Below, piece after piece: positions 35,274-44,296 of a DNA stretch of 64,000 nucleotides; within the stretch, counting starts at the first letter, position 1, and each line of letters starts with the position of its first letter. A model generated the notes under the pieces. It saw only the letters and a list, made by a program, of their open reading frames with translations, searched no databases and had not been told where the DNA came from. Made by a program: the position numbers and the translations under genes. The DNA lies in assembly GCA_016839585.1 (NCBI GenBank), contig JAEOTZ010000056.1, forward strand, positions 1 to 64,000, read 5' to 3'. The stretch is from Promethearchaeota archaeon. Its GTDB lineage: Archaea > Asgardarchaeota > Lokiarchaeia > Sigyniarchaeales > SOKP01.

Positions 35274-35555
35274 ATGACAGAGAATCGTAAATTGTTATGT
35301 GAGGTTGTTTTTTCTGATCATAATTTAGGGTTATTAACAAGCTTAATAGGACATATAGATGAGAGTCAGTTAGATCAATTTTCAAACGGAGGAGGCAAGT
35401 TTATTACTTTAAAAGAAAAGCATCACCCACCCATTTATAAACCTGACATAAAAGAGATAATTATTTATCGGGTAGATAAACATTCCACTATTGGTAAGGA
35501 AAAAATAGACTTGAATAATTATATCAAAAGCAACTTTAAAGTAAAAATTAGTTAA
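35274..35555 (+). CDS. Hypothetical small protein
   Basis: A 93-residue protein with a good Shine-Dalgarno (AAAAGGTAAT before ATG 35274). It mixes a hydrophobic N-terminal half (LLCEVVFSDHNLGLLTSLIG) with a His/Pro-containing segment (EKHHPPIYKPDIKEIIIYRV). No family recognised. It lies between eL40 and the thermosome on the same strand and is probably a real gene from its spacing and codon pattern. Confidence 0.5.
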   Translation: MTENRKLLCEVVFSDHNLGLLTSLIGHIDESQLDQFSNGGGKFITLKEKHHPPIYKPDIKEIIIYRVDKHSTIGKEKIDLNNYIKSNFKVKIS

Positions 35556-35700
35556 AGATTTTTTTATACTCCCTCAACTATTTATATTCTTCTTAGATTG
35601 TACCTTCTAATATTGAACTAATTTCAATATTTTATACTCTCAGCTTTATATTTAAAAAAAACAAAAAATTCGTAAACTTTTTTAATTTTATGACTTAGAG

Positions 35701-35717
35701 ATCATTATATATATAAT
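35701..35717 (+). promoter_or_regulatory. TATA-box region of the thermosome gene
   Basis: ATCATTATATATATAATC is an almost perfect inverted repeat containing a long TATA run, ~52-68 bases before the thermosome ATG. The dyad may be only the TATA box or may also bind a heat-shock-type regulator. Confidence 0.4.
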
Positions 35718-35768
35718 CATTAAAAATCAAAATTAAATCAAAATAAAATTTACAGAACGTGAAAAATA

Positions 35769-37457
35769 ATGGCACAATTAGGTGGAACTCCTGTATTAAT
35801 AATGAGGGAAGGCACAGAGAGAACACGCGGTAGGGATGCATTGGAAAACAATATTGCTGCCGCCATAGTAATTGCAGAAGCAGTTAGAACATCATTAGGA
35901 CCACGGGGAATGGACAAAATGCTTGTAGATCAATTCGGAGATGTAGTCATTACGAATGATGGTGCAACAATTCTTAAAGAAATAGATGTTCAACATCCAG
36001 CAGCTAAAATGATGGTCGAGGTTGCAAAAACTCAGGATTCTGAAGTTGGAGATGGGACAACAACATCTGTAATTCTTGCTGGAGAGCTTCTAAAGCGCGC
36101 TAAGAAACTTTTAGAACAAAAAATACATCCTACAGTGATTACAGAAGGTTTTAGGAAGGCATCAGAAAAAGCTATAGAAATTTTAGATAAGATGTCAATC
36201 AAAAGTGGCATTGACGATAAAATAGGGCTAAAAAACGCGGCTATGACATGTATGTCATCAAAACTTGTTTCAGAAAGTAAAGAACAATTAGCCCAAATCT
36301 GTATGAATGCTATTGAGGCTATTGCTGAAAAAGATGATAATGGTAATTGGGTTGCTGATATTGAAAAGGTTCAAATTCAAAAGAAAGCAGGAGAAAGCAT
36401 AGATGATACTAGTTTAATTAAGGGTATCATTCTTGATAAAGAAGTCGTAAGTCCAGGCATGCCAAAAATCATTAAAGATGCAAAAATCTTACTCTTACAA
36501 AGTGCAATAGAAATTGAAAAGACAGAATTTGACACTAAACTCCAAATTACCAGCCCTGAACAAATTCAACAATTCCTTGATGAAGAAGAGAAAATGTTAA
36601 GGACTATGGTTGAGAAGGTCGTTAATTCCGGAGCTAATGTAGTTATCTGTCAGAAAGGAATAGATGATATGGCTCAACATTTCTTATCTAAAGCTGGAAT
36701 TATGGCTGTTAGAAGAGTAAAAAAATCAGACCTTGAAAAACTATCAAAAGCTACTGGTGGTATGATCTTCACCAATCTTGATGATATAACTGAAAATACA
36801 CTAGGTTGGGCAGGACTAGTAGAAGAACGTAAGATTATGAACGATAGCTGGATTTTTATTGAAGAATGTAAAGATCCTAAATCTGTTGTAATTTTGATCA
36901 GAGGTGGTACTGAACTTGTTGTCGATGAGGCTGAAAGAGCCATTCATGATGCCCTTTGCGTAGTGAGAGATGTCGTAGAAGATCAAAAACTCGTTGGTGG
37001 TGGAGGCGCTCCAGAATTAGAAACTGCTATTCAATTGAGACAATATGCCTCTACCTTAGGAGGTCGTGAGCAATTAGCAGTAGAAATTTTTGCTGATAGC
37101 CTTGATATAATCCCAAAAACCTTAGCTGAAAATGCTGGCCTAGATCAAATTGATTCCTTAATGAAATTGAGAGCATCACATCAAAAAGGCAATAAATTTG
37201 CGGGTCTTGATCTAGATACTGGCAATGTAATTGATGACATGGCTAAAGTGGGTGTCGTTGAACCAACCGTAGTTAAAGTTCAAGCTATTAAAAGCTCGAC
37301 CGAAGCAACTTCCATGATCCTTCGCATTGACGATGTAATTGCTGGTGCAAAAAGCGCGATGCCACCTGGAATGCCTCCTGGAGGTCCTGGCGGTATGCCG
37401 CCTGGGATGGGGGGTATGGGAGGTATGGGTGGAGGATATCCTCCAGATATGTATTAG
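35769..37457 (+). CDS. thsA: Thermosome subunit (group II chaperonin)
   Basis: A 562-residue group II chaperonin. The ATP site [14 protein letters not shown] (~95-108), the N-terminal [30 protein letters not shown] and the C-terminal [10 protein letters not shown] segment are complete. It folds proteins as a two-ring complex with a built-in lid. The tail is a Gly/Met/Pro-rich repeat ([16 protein letters not shown]), as in other archaeal subunits. No second subunit gene is in this window. Start ATG 35769; see the TATA element upstream. Confidence 0.95.
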   Translation: MAQLGGTPVLIMREGTERTRGRDALENNIAAAIVIAEAVRTSLGPRGMDKMLVDQFGDVVITNDGATILKEIDVQHPAAKMMVEVAKTQDSEVGDGTTTSVILAGELLKRAKKLLEQKIHPTVITEGFRKASEKAIEILDKMSIKSGIDDKIGLKNAAMTCMSSKLVSESKEQLAQICMNAIEAIAEKDDNGNWVADIEKVQIQKKAGESIDDTSLIKGIILDKEVVSPGMPKIIKDAKILLLQSAIEIEKTEFDTKLQITSPEQIQQFLDEEEKMLRTMVEKVVNSGANVVICQKGIDDMAQHFLSKAGIMAVRRVKKSDLEKLSKATGGMIFTNLDDITENTLGWAGLVEERKIMNDSWIFIEECKDPKSVVILIRGGTELVVDEAERAIHDALCVVRDVVEDQKLVGGGGAPELETAIQLRQYASTLGGREQLAVEIFADSLDIIPKTLAENAGLDQIDSLMKLRASHQKGNKFAGLDLDTGNVIDDMAKVGVVEPTVVKVQAIKSSTEATSMILRIDDVIAGAKSAMPPGMPPGGPGGMPPGMGGMGGMGGGYPPDMY

Positions 37458-37464
37458 ATCTAAT

Positions 37465-37560
37465 CATTTTTTTTAATTTATTTTTTCTTTCTATTTTTCT
37501 TATAGCTTTTAAACTATTTTTTGAGCAACTTTATATTCGATTAGATCTATTCCATCAATT
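37465..37560 (-). pseudogene. Decayed 3' fragment of a minus-strand small gene (fragment A)
   Basis: Read on the minus strand this aligns without gaps to the matching part of 43246-43350. Frame: G-I-D-L-I-E-Y-K-V-A-Q-K-I-V then stop, then K-L-stop-E-K-stop, against G-I-E-I-V-G-C-E-L-A-Q-N-I-A-K-K-L-Q-E-K-stop. Most substitutions are conservative (D/E, L/I, I/V, K/E, V/L), so both descend from one protein's C-terminus; this copy has two in-frame stops. Confidence 0.45.
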
Positions 37561-37624
37561 TAATGAATAATCTCGATAAGTAATAACCAGAAGTATATAA
37601 TAATTTCCCAGAGACCTCTCGTTT

Positions 37625-38056
37625 TTATTCACTTTTTTTAAGGTTAAAACTATGTCTAAACTGTGCCATCATTTCCTCGAAAGTCTCCATCCATTTCTTA
37701 ATGGCGCTTATTGTATTATCATATTCTATAATTTCAATACCATCAGGTAAATTAAATACGTCAATCGAGTCAGAATCGACTACCGCTTGGTTATACAGTA
37801 TAGGAGATATATCCCTATATATTACTCGATTATTATAGCTCTCTGCCTTCTTGATTATATCCTGTGCCAAGTCATGAAGAGGTTCCCACATGTAATCTTC
37901 ACAGGGGACTACCACCTGTCTAAAAAGAGTAGCTGCCTGTACCCAGTTTGGATCTTGATATTCATTCATCTCTTCTTCCAAAAGCTTTCTTATTTCATGC
38001 TCAATATACCCTTGGATATCAACACGAGTATCATACATCCTGTCTAATCCTGCCAA
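37625..38056 (-). CDS. Hypothetical protein, acidic, with helical C-terminus
   Basis: About 143 residues. The AAGGTGAGGAAA ribosome-binding region favours TTG at 38056 (M-A-G-L-D-R-M..) over a GTG at 38065, which is part of the Shine-Dalgarno itself. The protein has a helical N-terminal half (YIEHEIRKLLEEEMNEYQ), two Trp-containing segments (PNWVQAATLF, YMWEPLHDL) and one Cys. No family recognised. Convergent with the thermosome across the decayed fragment. Confidence 0.55.
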   Translation of the reverse strand: MAGLDRMYDTRVDIQGYIEHEIRKLLEEEMNEYQDPNWVQAATLFRQVVVPCEDYMWEPLHDLAQDIIKKAESYNNRVIYRDISPILYNQAVVDSDSIDVFNLPDGIEIIEYDNTISAIKKWMETFEEMMAQFRHSFNLKKSE

Positions 38057-38180
38057 TTTCCTCACCTTTTAGATTTATAGTTTCTACTTCTCTGAATATT
38101 AATTAAATTTATAATTAGAATCATTTTCTTTTCATTATATTTAAAGAAAAATCTAATCACTCTTGACGAAAATCAAAACA

Positions 38181-38506
38181 AATTCAAAGCTTAATCTAAT
38201 AGTGGAGAAAGGTATATTTTTATAATACTTAGTGATTATTTATTCTAACAATCCATAAAATTATAAATTAAGGTGATTAAAAATTACATTAAAATTTCCA
38301 AGTTCTATAATTTGTCCTAGTTGCAAAAAGGAAATTAGGATCGAACGCGATGAAAAGGGTATGCTAATTACTGATGAACTTCTCACAATGCGAATAAGGA
38401 CTCCACTTTATACAGTTCCCGGAAAAATAACAGATGCCCGTGTAGATATAAGTATATGCTCTCAATGTCGCACGATAGTTGGAATCGGTAGAAAAATGTA
38501 AGTTCT
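38181..38506 (+). repeat. Duplicated 326-bp unit, copy 1
   Basis: Aligns without a single gap to 46423-46748. I count 26 mismatches in 326 (about 92 percent identity), with similar divergence in the 102-bp upstream part (8) and in the coding part (18). The unit carries a TATA-like element (38213-38227), an AAGGTGAT Shine-Dalgarno (38270-38277) and the zinc-ribbon gene. Immediately after the stop codon the two copies diverge. Confidence 0.85.
38283..38501 (+). CDS. Zinc-ribbon protein in duplicated unit, copy 1 (apparent AUU start)
   Basis: A 72-residue frame with CPSC near the N-terminus and CSQC near the C-terminus, separated by ~43 residues (..TPLYTVPGKITDARVDIS..). No ATG, GTG or TTG lies upstream of the first CxxC in this frame; a TGA (38274-38276) closes it just upstream. 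An AAGGTGAT Shine-Dalgarno sits 6-7 bases before an ATT at 38283, the best start candidate. An ATG at 38364 would discard the first CxxC. Function unknown; zinc-ribbon small proteins often bind nucleic acid or protein. Confidence 0.55.
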   Translation: MTLKFPSSIICPSCKKEIRIERDEKGMLITDELLTMRIRTPLYTVPGKITDARVDISICSQCRTIVGIGRKM

Positions 38507-38527
38507 TTTATTCATCCATAATCTAAT

Positions 38528-38638
38528 TTATTCTTTTTGTAGTTCTCTCATAATGGCTATAATGCTTGTAGGTAAAGTGATTCCAGCAATGACTAAAGCA
38601 ATAATAAGTCCATATTTTTGTAAATTTTCGCGACTCAT
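38528..38638 (-). CDS. Single-TM microprotein (36 aa)
   Basis: A 36-residue frame, ATG 38638 to stop at 38528, reading MSRENLQKYG, then a ~20-residue hydrophobic helix (LIIALVIAGITLPTSIIAIM), then a charged end RELQKE. This looks like a small membrane protein with inside/outside charge asymmetry. It lies just downstream of the duplicated unit, on the opposite strand. Too short for a family call. Confidence 0.4.
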   Translation of the reverse strand: MSRENLQKYGLIIALVIAGITLPTSIIAIMRELQKE

Positions 38639-38693
38639 AAGTAGTATTGTGTATGGTTTGTTTATAAATTCATTTTTATTTTTATTCAATCCA

Positions 38694-38843
38694 TTATAAA
38701 AAAACAGCTGTTATTATTGCGACAGCAATCCCCGCAAGTGTTACTATTATTGTTGGAACTTTTACCTTTTTCTCCCATTTTTTCTTAAATGCAACAATAG
38801 TAAGAACACATGCTATTGCTGATATTGAGATTGAAGTCCTATA
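38694..38843 (-). pseudogene. Two-TM microprotein frame without a normal start
   Basis: A 49-codon open frame on the minus strand encoding two hydrophobic helices around a basic loop (ACVLTIVAFKKKWEKKVKVPTI). It has no ATG/GTG/TTG. It may be a remnant of a longer gene or use a near-cognate start. Confidence 0.25.
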
Positions 38844-38946
38844 TCAAAATTAAATTTTTTATTTAATAAAAAAAAAGTTGTTTTATTATTTTTTTGCTGA
38901 TAATTTAGGTTAGGTATCACAAATTACAAGGAAAGATTTAAATAAA

Positions 38947-40437
38947 TCAGCTACTGCTAATTCCCTTCAAATAATTACGCTTCTGGAGTAAAATTTGAAT
39001 TTGCTCATCTACACGAGCTAAATCCATTCGTTCAGATATTTTTCCTCCAGATGTTCTTAATTTTTCCCATTTGAGAAAATTTTTTGATAATTCAGTTTGC
39101 TCCTCTTCGATTCGTTTAGTTAATAAATTTAAACCATGTAAATGAGCAATATCTAAAGCTTGTGTTAATAACTCTTGAGCTTCCTTAAATTCAAAAGTCA
39201 CTAACCTTAATTTAGCTTGGATTAAGTGCATTTCGGCAAGGAGCGAAAAAAGTTCTTCATTTTCGGCGATAAACCGAATTTTTTCAATGTAAGGTTGGAC
39301 ATTATCTAATTCTTTTAAATTGCTAGATTTCTTTAGGCGTATTAAATAAAGATCGCATAAATTTATTAAAGCATATAATTGAAACTCTAGAAATTTAGTA
39401 TCCTTATTAGCAACTTCCTTAAAGATTTTTTCTGCTTTTGATTGAGAAATCTCGCGAGAATCTTTTTTTAACAATGCAGCTTCTTGAAGTCGATAAATTA
39501 ACTCATTAAATTTGAAAGTCCCTTGTTTAACAAGTTCTCCCATTCGATCGTGACATTGTTGAGCTTTTTCAAGAGAATTTGATTTTAAATAAGTATCAAA
39601 AAGAGAGGAAATTAAAAGAAAAGTTTTCCAACTATTAATTTTGTAACACAACGATAGTCCTCTTTCTAAATGTTCTATTGCTTGCTTAATTTCTCCCTTT
39701 TCAGTAAGTTCCATTCCTAAAGAGTTATAAGCCCCAATAATTTCTTGTTTATCGTTAAGTTCGATGGCTAGTGCTAAGTATCGTCTTTTATATTCTAAAG
39801 CACGATCACTTTCACCCTTAATACTATATATGATAGATAACCATTTAGTTGTTTGCAGAATTAGCTTTTTATCATTTATCTCTTTAGCAAGTTGAGAAGC
39901 TTCACAAAAAAACATTAAACAATGGGAAATATCACCCCAACTAAAATAACAACAGCCCTTACGTAATAAAACATATCCCTTCATCATTTTGAATTCATGC
40001 GAGGATTTTTGATTGTTCCTTGCAAGCAATTCTTCTGCTTCATTAATCACTTCTAAAGAGTTACTTGGTTCAAGCATACTTCCAAAAATTCGACTCTTCA
40101 ACATAAGAGAACTAATGATTTCGTAATCTGATTTCAATTCTTTACTTTCTTTGTAGGCGAGTTCAGCGTAATTCAAAGCTTCTTTAGTAGATAAAAGATC
40201 AAAAAGAATAGAACTCTTCAAAAAAGAATAATGAAATCTTTCATGAGTAGTTAGATTTCTATTAACATCAAAATTATTTAAAATTTTGAGAGCTTCTTTG
40301 AGTTTCCAATTATTTTTCAGATTTTCTGCCTGTTCTAATTCTTGATTATTAATAATCGGCATCATGGTCAACTCTAACCTCAATTTTGGAGTAAAATTCT
40401 TATTAAGCTTCTCTAAATAAAGACACCTCTTAATCAT
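38947..40437 (-). CDS. TPR-repeat helical protein
   Basis: A 496-residue, almost all-helical protein with many 34-residue-like repeats (e.g. ..LKEALKILNNFD, ..AIEHLERGLSL, ..EAQELLTQALDI) consistent with a TPR scaffold over ~residues 30-470. It overlaps the 3' end of the winged-helix gene by 4 bp (ATGA), so the two are translationally coupled. Such TPR proteins beside an HTH often regulate or sense through protein interactions, but no partner is known here. ATG start. Confidence 0.65.
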   Translation of the reverse strand: MIKRCLYLEKLNKNFTPKLRLELTMMPIINNQELEQAENLKNNWKLKEALKILNNFDVNRNLTTHERFHYSFLKSSILFDLLSTKEALNYAELAYKESKELKSDYEIISSLMLKSRIFGSMLEPSNSLEVINEAEELLARNNQKSSHEFKMMKGYVLLRKGCCYFSWGDISHCLMFFCEASQLAKEINDKKLILQTTKWLSIIYSIKGESDRALEYKRRYLALAIELNDKQEIIGAYNSLGMELTEKGEIKQAIEHLERGLSLCYKINSWKTFLLISSLFDTYLKSNSLEKAQQCHDRMGELVKQGTFKFNELIYRLQEAALLKKDSREISQSKAEKIFKEVANKDTKFLEFQLYALINLCDLYLIRLKKSSNLKELDNVQPYIEKIRFIAENEELFSLLAEMHLIQAKLRLVTFEFKEAQELLTQALDIAHLHGLNLLTKRIEEEQTELSKNFLKWEKLRTSGGKISERMDLARVDEQIQILLQKRNYLKGISSS

Positions 40438-41090
40438 TTCTTCATTATTATCTTTTTTTTTAGTTCAAAGAGAGCAGCGAGAGGTAAAGAGATGTCAAAA
40501 TAAACAAAAGCCTCCTCTGTATTTAAATCTTCTTCCATTGCCAACTTTTGCAACTTCAAAATGTATTCGGCATGGATATCCATTAGAGCTTCAGCGCGCT
40601 TTTTATCAAAATAGAACACAACAGGTGCAGGGATAAAGGATAAATATTCATCGTAGATATCTTTAACTTTTTCAGGATCATCCAACTTGCTTTCAAGAAG
40701 ATTCAGCAGTGGATCTAAATAACTCAACAATTTACTGATGTTATAACCTGTTTTTCGATAATGATTAATTACTTTTTTGTAAAAATTCTCCTCTTCTTCC
40801 TCTGCTTTTTTAAATTTTGGGTTAATTCTATAAATTTTTGGAGGAATTCTTCCTTTTATGACATTTTCAGGTGTTCTGCAGAGAAGAAGCCCCTCATTCT
40901 TCATTAGTTTTAGGTGCCTAGCGACCGTTGTTTTCCCTTGTTCTACATAATGAGTAATTTGAGTGACATTCAATTCATTATGTAGTTCAAGGAGAGCCCA
41001 TATATCAGATCTTATTCTGTGTTTAGCTATTAATTGGTCCCATTCTTCTTCAATTACATAAGTATTTTCTACATCTGACGAAATTTTCAT
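40434..41090 (-). CDS. Winged-helix transcription regulator
   Basis: A 218-residue protein with an N-terminal ArsR-type winged helix (SDIWALLELHNELNVTQITHYVEQGKTTVARHLKLMKNEGLLLCRT, ~25-75) and a helical C-terminal part of ~140 residues that may dimerise or bind a ligand. It lies directly upstream of and overlaps the TPR gene. ATG start at 41090; the TPR gene starts inside its stop codon. Confidence 0.75.
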   Translation of the reverse strand: MKISSDVENTYVIEEEWDQLIAKHRIRSDIWALLELHNELNVTQITHYVEQGKTTVARHLKLMKNEGLLLCRTPENVIKGRIPPKIYRINPKFKKAEEEEENFYKKVINHYRKTGYNISKLLSYLDPLLNLLESKLDDPEKVKDIYDEYLSFIPAPVVFYFDKKRAEALMDIHAEYILKLQKLAMEEDLNTEEAFVYFDISLPLAALFELKKKIIMKK

Positions 41091-41450
41091 ACCCTCTTTA
41101 TAAATTTATTTTGGATATTAATATTACTCTTATTTTATTTTAATGTATAGAATTTTTCACATTTTTCATGATAATTTTACAATATATATACTATGGAATG
41201 TTATTAATTTTTACTTTTATATAATATATATTGATCTTAAATATAAAAATCTGATCGAAATATTTATATGCAATACGTTCTGTTTAATATAATAATGGCA
41301 CGATATTAGGATCAAGTCACAAAAATTTGTATAATCGAACGAAATTAATATAAATTAGTTTCTAAAAAAAAGGCAATTATAATGATTTTAGGAAAAGGAT
41401 TCAAAAAAAAATAAAGAGTTAAATACAGAAAATAAGTAAATGGTGTTTTA
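41091..41450. other. AT-rich intergenic region with a TATA candidate
   Basis: No gene seen. It holds the promoters of two divergent genes. The clearest element is AATATTTATATGCAATACG at ~41257-41275. Only tiny frames (the longest ~10 codons) occur. Confidence 0.45.
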
Positions 41451-43241
41451 ATGAATAAAAAAAAAATACTGATTACTACTATAGTAATCCTGACTTTAAG
41501 CACTTTTGTGGATGTTATATTTTGTTCCTCGAATAGTAAAATTGATTTTCACAACAGACAATTGAAAATAGACAAAGATGATATCACAAATCTAAAATCC
41601 TCAACTGTTACTGTTAATACGACCGAAACTGACTTCTGGTATGATGGAGGAACAGCTTTTGGTGTTGATGTATCAGGGGGAAAAGCATATATAGCAGATG
41701 GGTTTGATGGATTAGAGATTATTGCTGTCTCAGATCCATCAGATATTTATGAAGTGAACCAATATCATGATGGGGAGGGAGAAGCTAGGAAGGTCTTAGT
41801 TAGCGGGGATATGGCATACGTCGTAGAAAGATATTATGGAGTTCCGTTTGTTTGGCAAGCTATAGAGTATGTTGATCTTACATATGGAATTTTAGACTAC
41901 CACCTCCAGGCTACTGAAACACGAAATATAGCACTCTCTGGTGACCTCTATGTGGCGAGTTGGCTTTATGGTGTAGAGGTATTTAGGCCCCCTCATCCAA
42001 TATCTTTACCATACCCCCCGTACACGGAGTACCCAAGTATAATTGGTGCTTACTATAACGGTAATAATGCGTCGAGAGATGTAACAATTTCAGATCAATA
42101 CGTCTATGTTGCAGATGGTTTTTATGGTTTAGAAATCTATAATAGAACTGATCAGTCTCTAGTTGGATATTATAATGATGGTGGTGATGCACTTGATATT
42201 TTTATTGTAGGAGATTATGCGTATGTTGGAGAAGGTTCTGATGGATTTGAGATAATTGATATTTCAGATCCTGCCCATCCAGAGGAACTAGGAAATTACA
42301 GTGATGGTGGTTATACATATGATATTTTTGTTGTAGGAGATTATGCGTATGTAGCTGATGGATCTGATGGTTTGGAGATTATTGATATCTCAGTTCCTGC
42401 CCATCCAGTGGAAGTGGGAGGATATTATGACGGCAGTGGAACTGCCTATGAAGTTTTTGTTGTAGGAAATTATGCTTATGTAGCTGATGGGGATGATGGA
42501 TTAGAGGTCATATATATTGATATTGTTGAACATTTTTTAGATGTCACTTCACCTACTGATTCATCATATTGGCAGACAGGTGATAAATATCATATAAATT
42601 GGTATTGGGAAGGTGAAATCAATAATGTAAGGATTACATTACTTAAGGATGGTGCCTATGACCAAACTATCAATGCAAACACTTCTAACGATGGAGATTA
42701 CGAGTGGTCTGTACCTGGGGGGTTAGCTTATTCAAAACAGTATCAAATAAAAATAGAAGACGTTTTAGATCCGAGTGTGTTTGATTTAAGTAGTACCTTT
42801 GAAATATATACCAATACCATTACTGTATTAACACCAGATAGTACCACGTCCTGGGAAGCAGGAAAATCCCAATACATTTACTGGGATTATACCGGCCGTA
42901 TATCTACTGTTGATATCGTTCTGTATGAAGAAGGTAATTATGTGGATACAATTGAAACTTATATTCCGAATGAGGGTTCTTATTATTGGACAATCGATTC
43001 AAGTTTGGATGGTTCTACACGATACCAAATCAAAATCATGGAATCTGGAGATCCTAATATTTATAGCCTAAGCGATTATTTTACTATTGTAGAACCTCCC
43101 ATTCAGAAGACGCCAATCTGGAAAGAAGGGTGGTTTTGGGCTATGATAGGGGCACTAGGCGGGTTAGTTCCCATTACTGCGATTATAGGGTATATAAGAA
43201 AGCGATTAAGGAGAAAAAAAAAGATTAAAAAAGAAATGTGA
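41451..43241 (+). CDS. Secreted LVIVD beta-propeller protein with Ig-like domains and C-terminal anchor
   Basis: 596 residues. Signal peptide (~1-25), then LVIVD-type blades: the unit VGDYAYVxDGxDGLEIIDIS recurs, with three near-identical blades at ~240-350. Two Kre9/KNH-like Ig-type domains follow (SPTDSSYWQTGDKYHINWYW.., then a second copy starting ..PDSTTSWEAGKSQYIYWDY). The C-terminus is one TM helix and a basic tail (RKRLRRKKKIKKEM). Predicted cell-surface protein anchored in the membrane, likely for adhesion or polysaccharide binding. Weakly conserved blades precede the clear ones. Decayed repeats lie downstream. Confidence 0.8.
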   Translation: MNKKKILITTIVILTLSTFVDVIFCSSNSKIDFHNRQLKIDKDDITNLKSSTVTVNTTETDFWYDGGTAFGVDVSGGKAYIADGFDGLEIIAVSDPSDIYEVNQYHDGEGEARKVLVSGDMAYVVERYYGVPFVWQAIEYVDLTYGILDYHLQATETRNIALSGDLYVASWLYGVEVFRPPHPISLPYPPYTEYPSIIGAYYNGNNASRDVTISDQYVYVADGFYGLEIYNRTDQSLVGYYNDGGDALDIFIVGDYAYVGEGSDGFEIIDISDPAHPEELGNYSDGGYTYDIFVVGDYAYVADGSDGLEIIDISVPAHPVEVGGYYDGSGTAYEVFVVGNYAYVADGDDGLEVIYIDIVEHFLDVTSPTDSSYWQTGDKYHINWYWEGEINNVRITLLKDGAYDQTINANTSNDGDYEWSVPGGLAYSKQYQIKIEDVLDPSVFDLSSTFEIYTNTITVLTPDSTTSWEAGKSQYIYWDYTGRISTVDIVLYEEGNYVDTIETYIPNEGSYYWTIDSSLDGSTRYQIKIMESGDPNIYSLSDYFTIVEPPIQKTPIWKEGWFWAMIGALGGLVPITAIIGYIRKRLRRKKKIKKEM

Positions 43242-43245
43242 ATTA

Positions 43246-43350
43246 TTTTTTTTACTTTTATTTTATTTATTTTTTTCTTTCTATTTTTCTTGCAGTTTTT
43301 TAGCTATGTTTTGGGCAAGTTCACATCCAACTATCTCTATTCCGTTAATT
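43246..43350 (-). pseudogene. Decayed 3' fragment of a minus-strand small gene (fragment B)
   Basis: The minus strand reads KQLKWEINGIEIVGCELAQ then NIAKKLQEK and stop, with a stop just before. It matches 37465-37560 (fragment A) residue by residue with conservative changes, and its reading frame is intact in this stretch. It is therefore a truncated copy of an as yet unseen protein C-terminus; the 5' part is missing. Confidence 0.45.
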
Positions 43351-43482
43351 TCCCACTTAAGCTGTTTTAATTATGAATACTATGAATATTGTTCTGCTAA
43401 TTTAGAAGAAGAAGAAAGTTTTGAGAGGTTACGAGCCTACAATAAAAGACTATATGAAGAAGAACAAAAACAGAAAAGTTAA
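43306..43482 (+). pseudogene. Small-protein fragment with damaged zinc-knuckle (copy 1)
   Basis: The C-terminal part reads NYEYYEYCSANLEEEESFER then LRAYNKRLYEEEQKQKS. Compared with 46305-46424 (KYCESCSANL..), the first Cys of the CxxC is Tyr here. The frame is open to ATG 43306, but the N-terminal part overlaps fragment B on the other strand and is probably not native. Likely a decayed copy of a small CxxC protein. Confidence 0.4.
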
Positions 43483-43578
43483 ATAATGAACTTATTTTTA
43501 ATTTCATTTTTGTTATTATTTCTGCTAAAGATCCTTTAAGAGATTGGAATTTATTCCCATTAAGGATCCAAAAACGTT

Positions 43579-44115
43579 TCACATTTTAGAGTCGCTCGTA
43601 GGAGGATCTATTTCTACCTTGTTCCGGTTGTATATCTCTGATATGATTTTAAAGAATGATGCTTTTCTTTCTCTAAAATGATCTTTTGTCTCACCCTTAT
43701 GTTTATTTATAGTGAATTTACACTTTTTTGTCTTGTAGTTACCTTTTTTATCCAAAACGAGAGCACGCTTTTTTCTTGCTTTTAGTACTACTTGTACTTG
43801 ACCCGGTTTTTTCGGGATAATATTAGCTACGTCGTGCCATCTTACCCATTTATCTTTTATGCCACTAGCTTCACGAATTTTATCTAAAGCAATGGTGTGA
43901 AGAACCCCAGGAGCTACCGTGAACATACTCCAGGCAAAACCGTTTTCACTTACTATTAAGAAGCCAGTAACTGGGCTGCGGGCAGCACCGCTTTTAGCAC
44001 GCTGGCATGCTGAGGTGATGATTGGATCGCCTATGGGGACATTATTCATTAAGCCTTCATACCTTTTAACTTTATTAGGAGGAACTTCCCAACCTTTTAT
44101 TATTGGAGGAGTCAT
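43579..44115 (-). CDS. Hypothetical protein with possible PH-like domain
   Basis: A 178-residue protein not recognised. The central part alternates strands (GFLIVSENGFAWSM, WVRWHDVANIIPKKPGQVQVVLKARKK, KCKFTINKHK) and ends in a helix (RERKASFFKIISEIYNRN), the order of PH/GRAM-like domains. Two unpaired Cys. ATG start. It lies between the decayed fragments and the triple-repeat surface protein in the accessory region. Confidence 0.45.
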   Translation of the reverse strand: MTPPIIKGWEVPPNKVKRYEGLMNNVPIGDPIITSACQRAKSGAARSPVTGFLIVSENGFAWSMFTVAPGVLHTIALDKIREASGIKDKWVRWHDVANIIPKKPGQVQVVLKARKKRALVLDKKGNYKTKKCKFTINKHKGETKDHFRERKASFFKIISEIYNRNKVEIDPPTSDSKM

Positions 44116-44296
44116 CTTTTTTATGTTCTTTTCGCCAAGAAAGTATATATTATAATATAAAAAGATTTTTACTAATTATTTAAGATTTTATGTTTTCTGT
44201 TCTTCTCTTTTAAACAAAGAAGTAAAATATATTATACTCTTTATTTTTTTCAATATAAATTCAAAATTAAATTAAAAAAAAAAAGAGAAAATTTTA

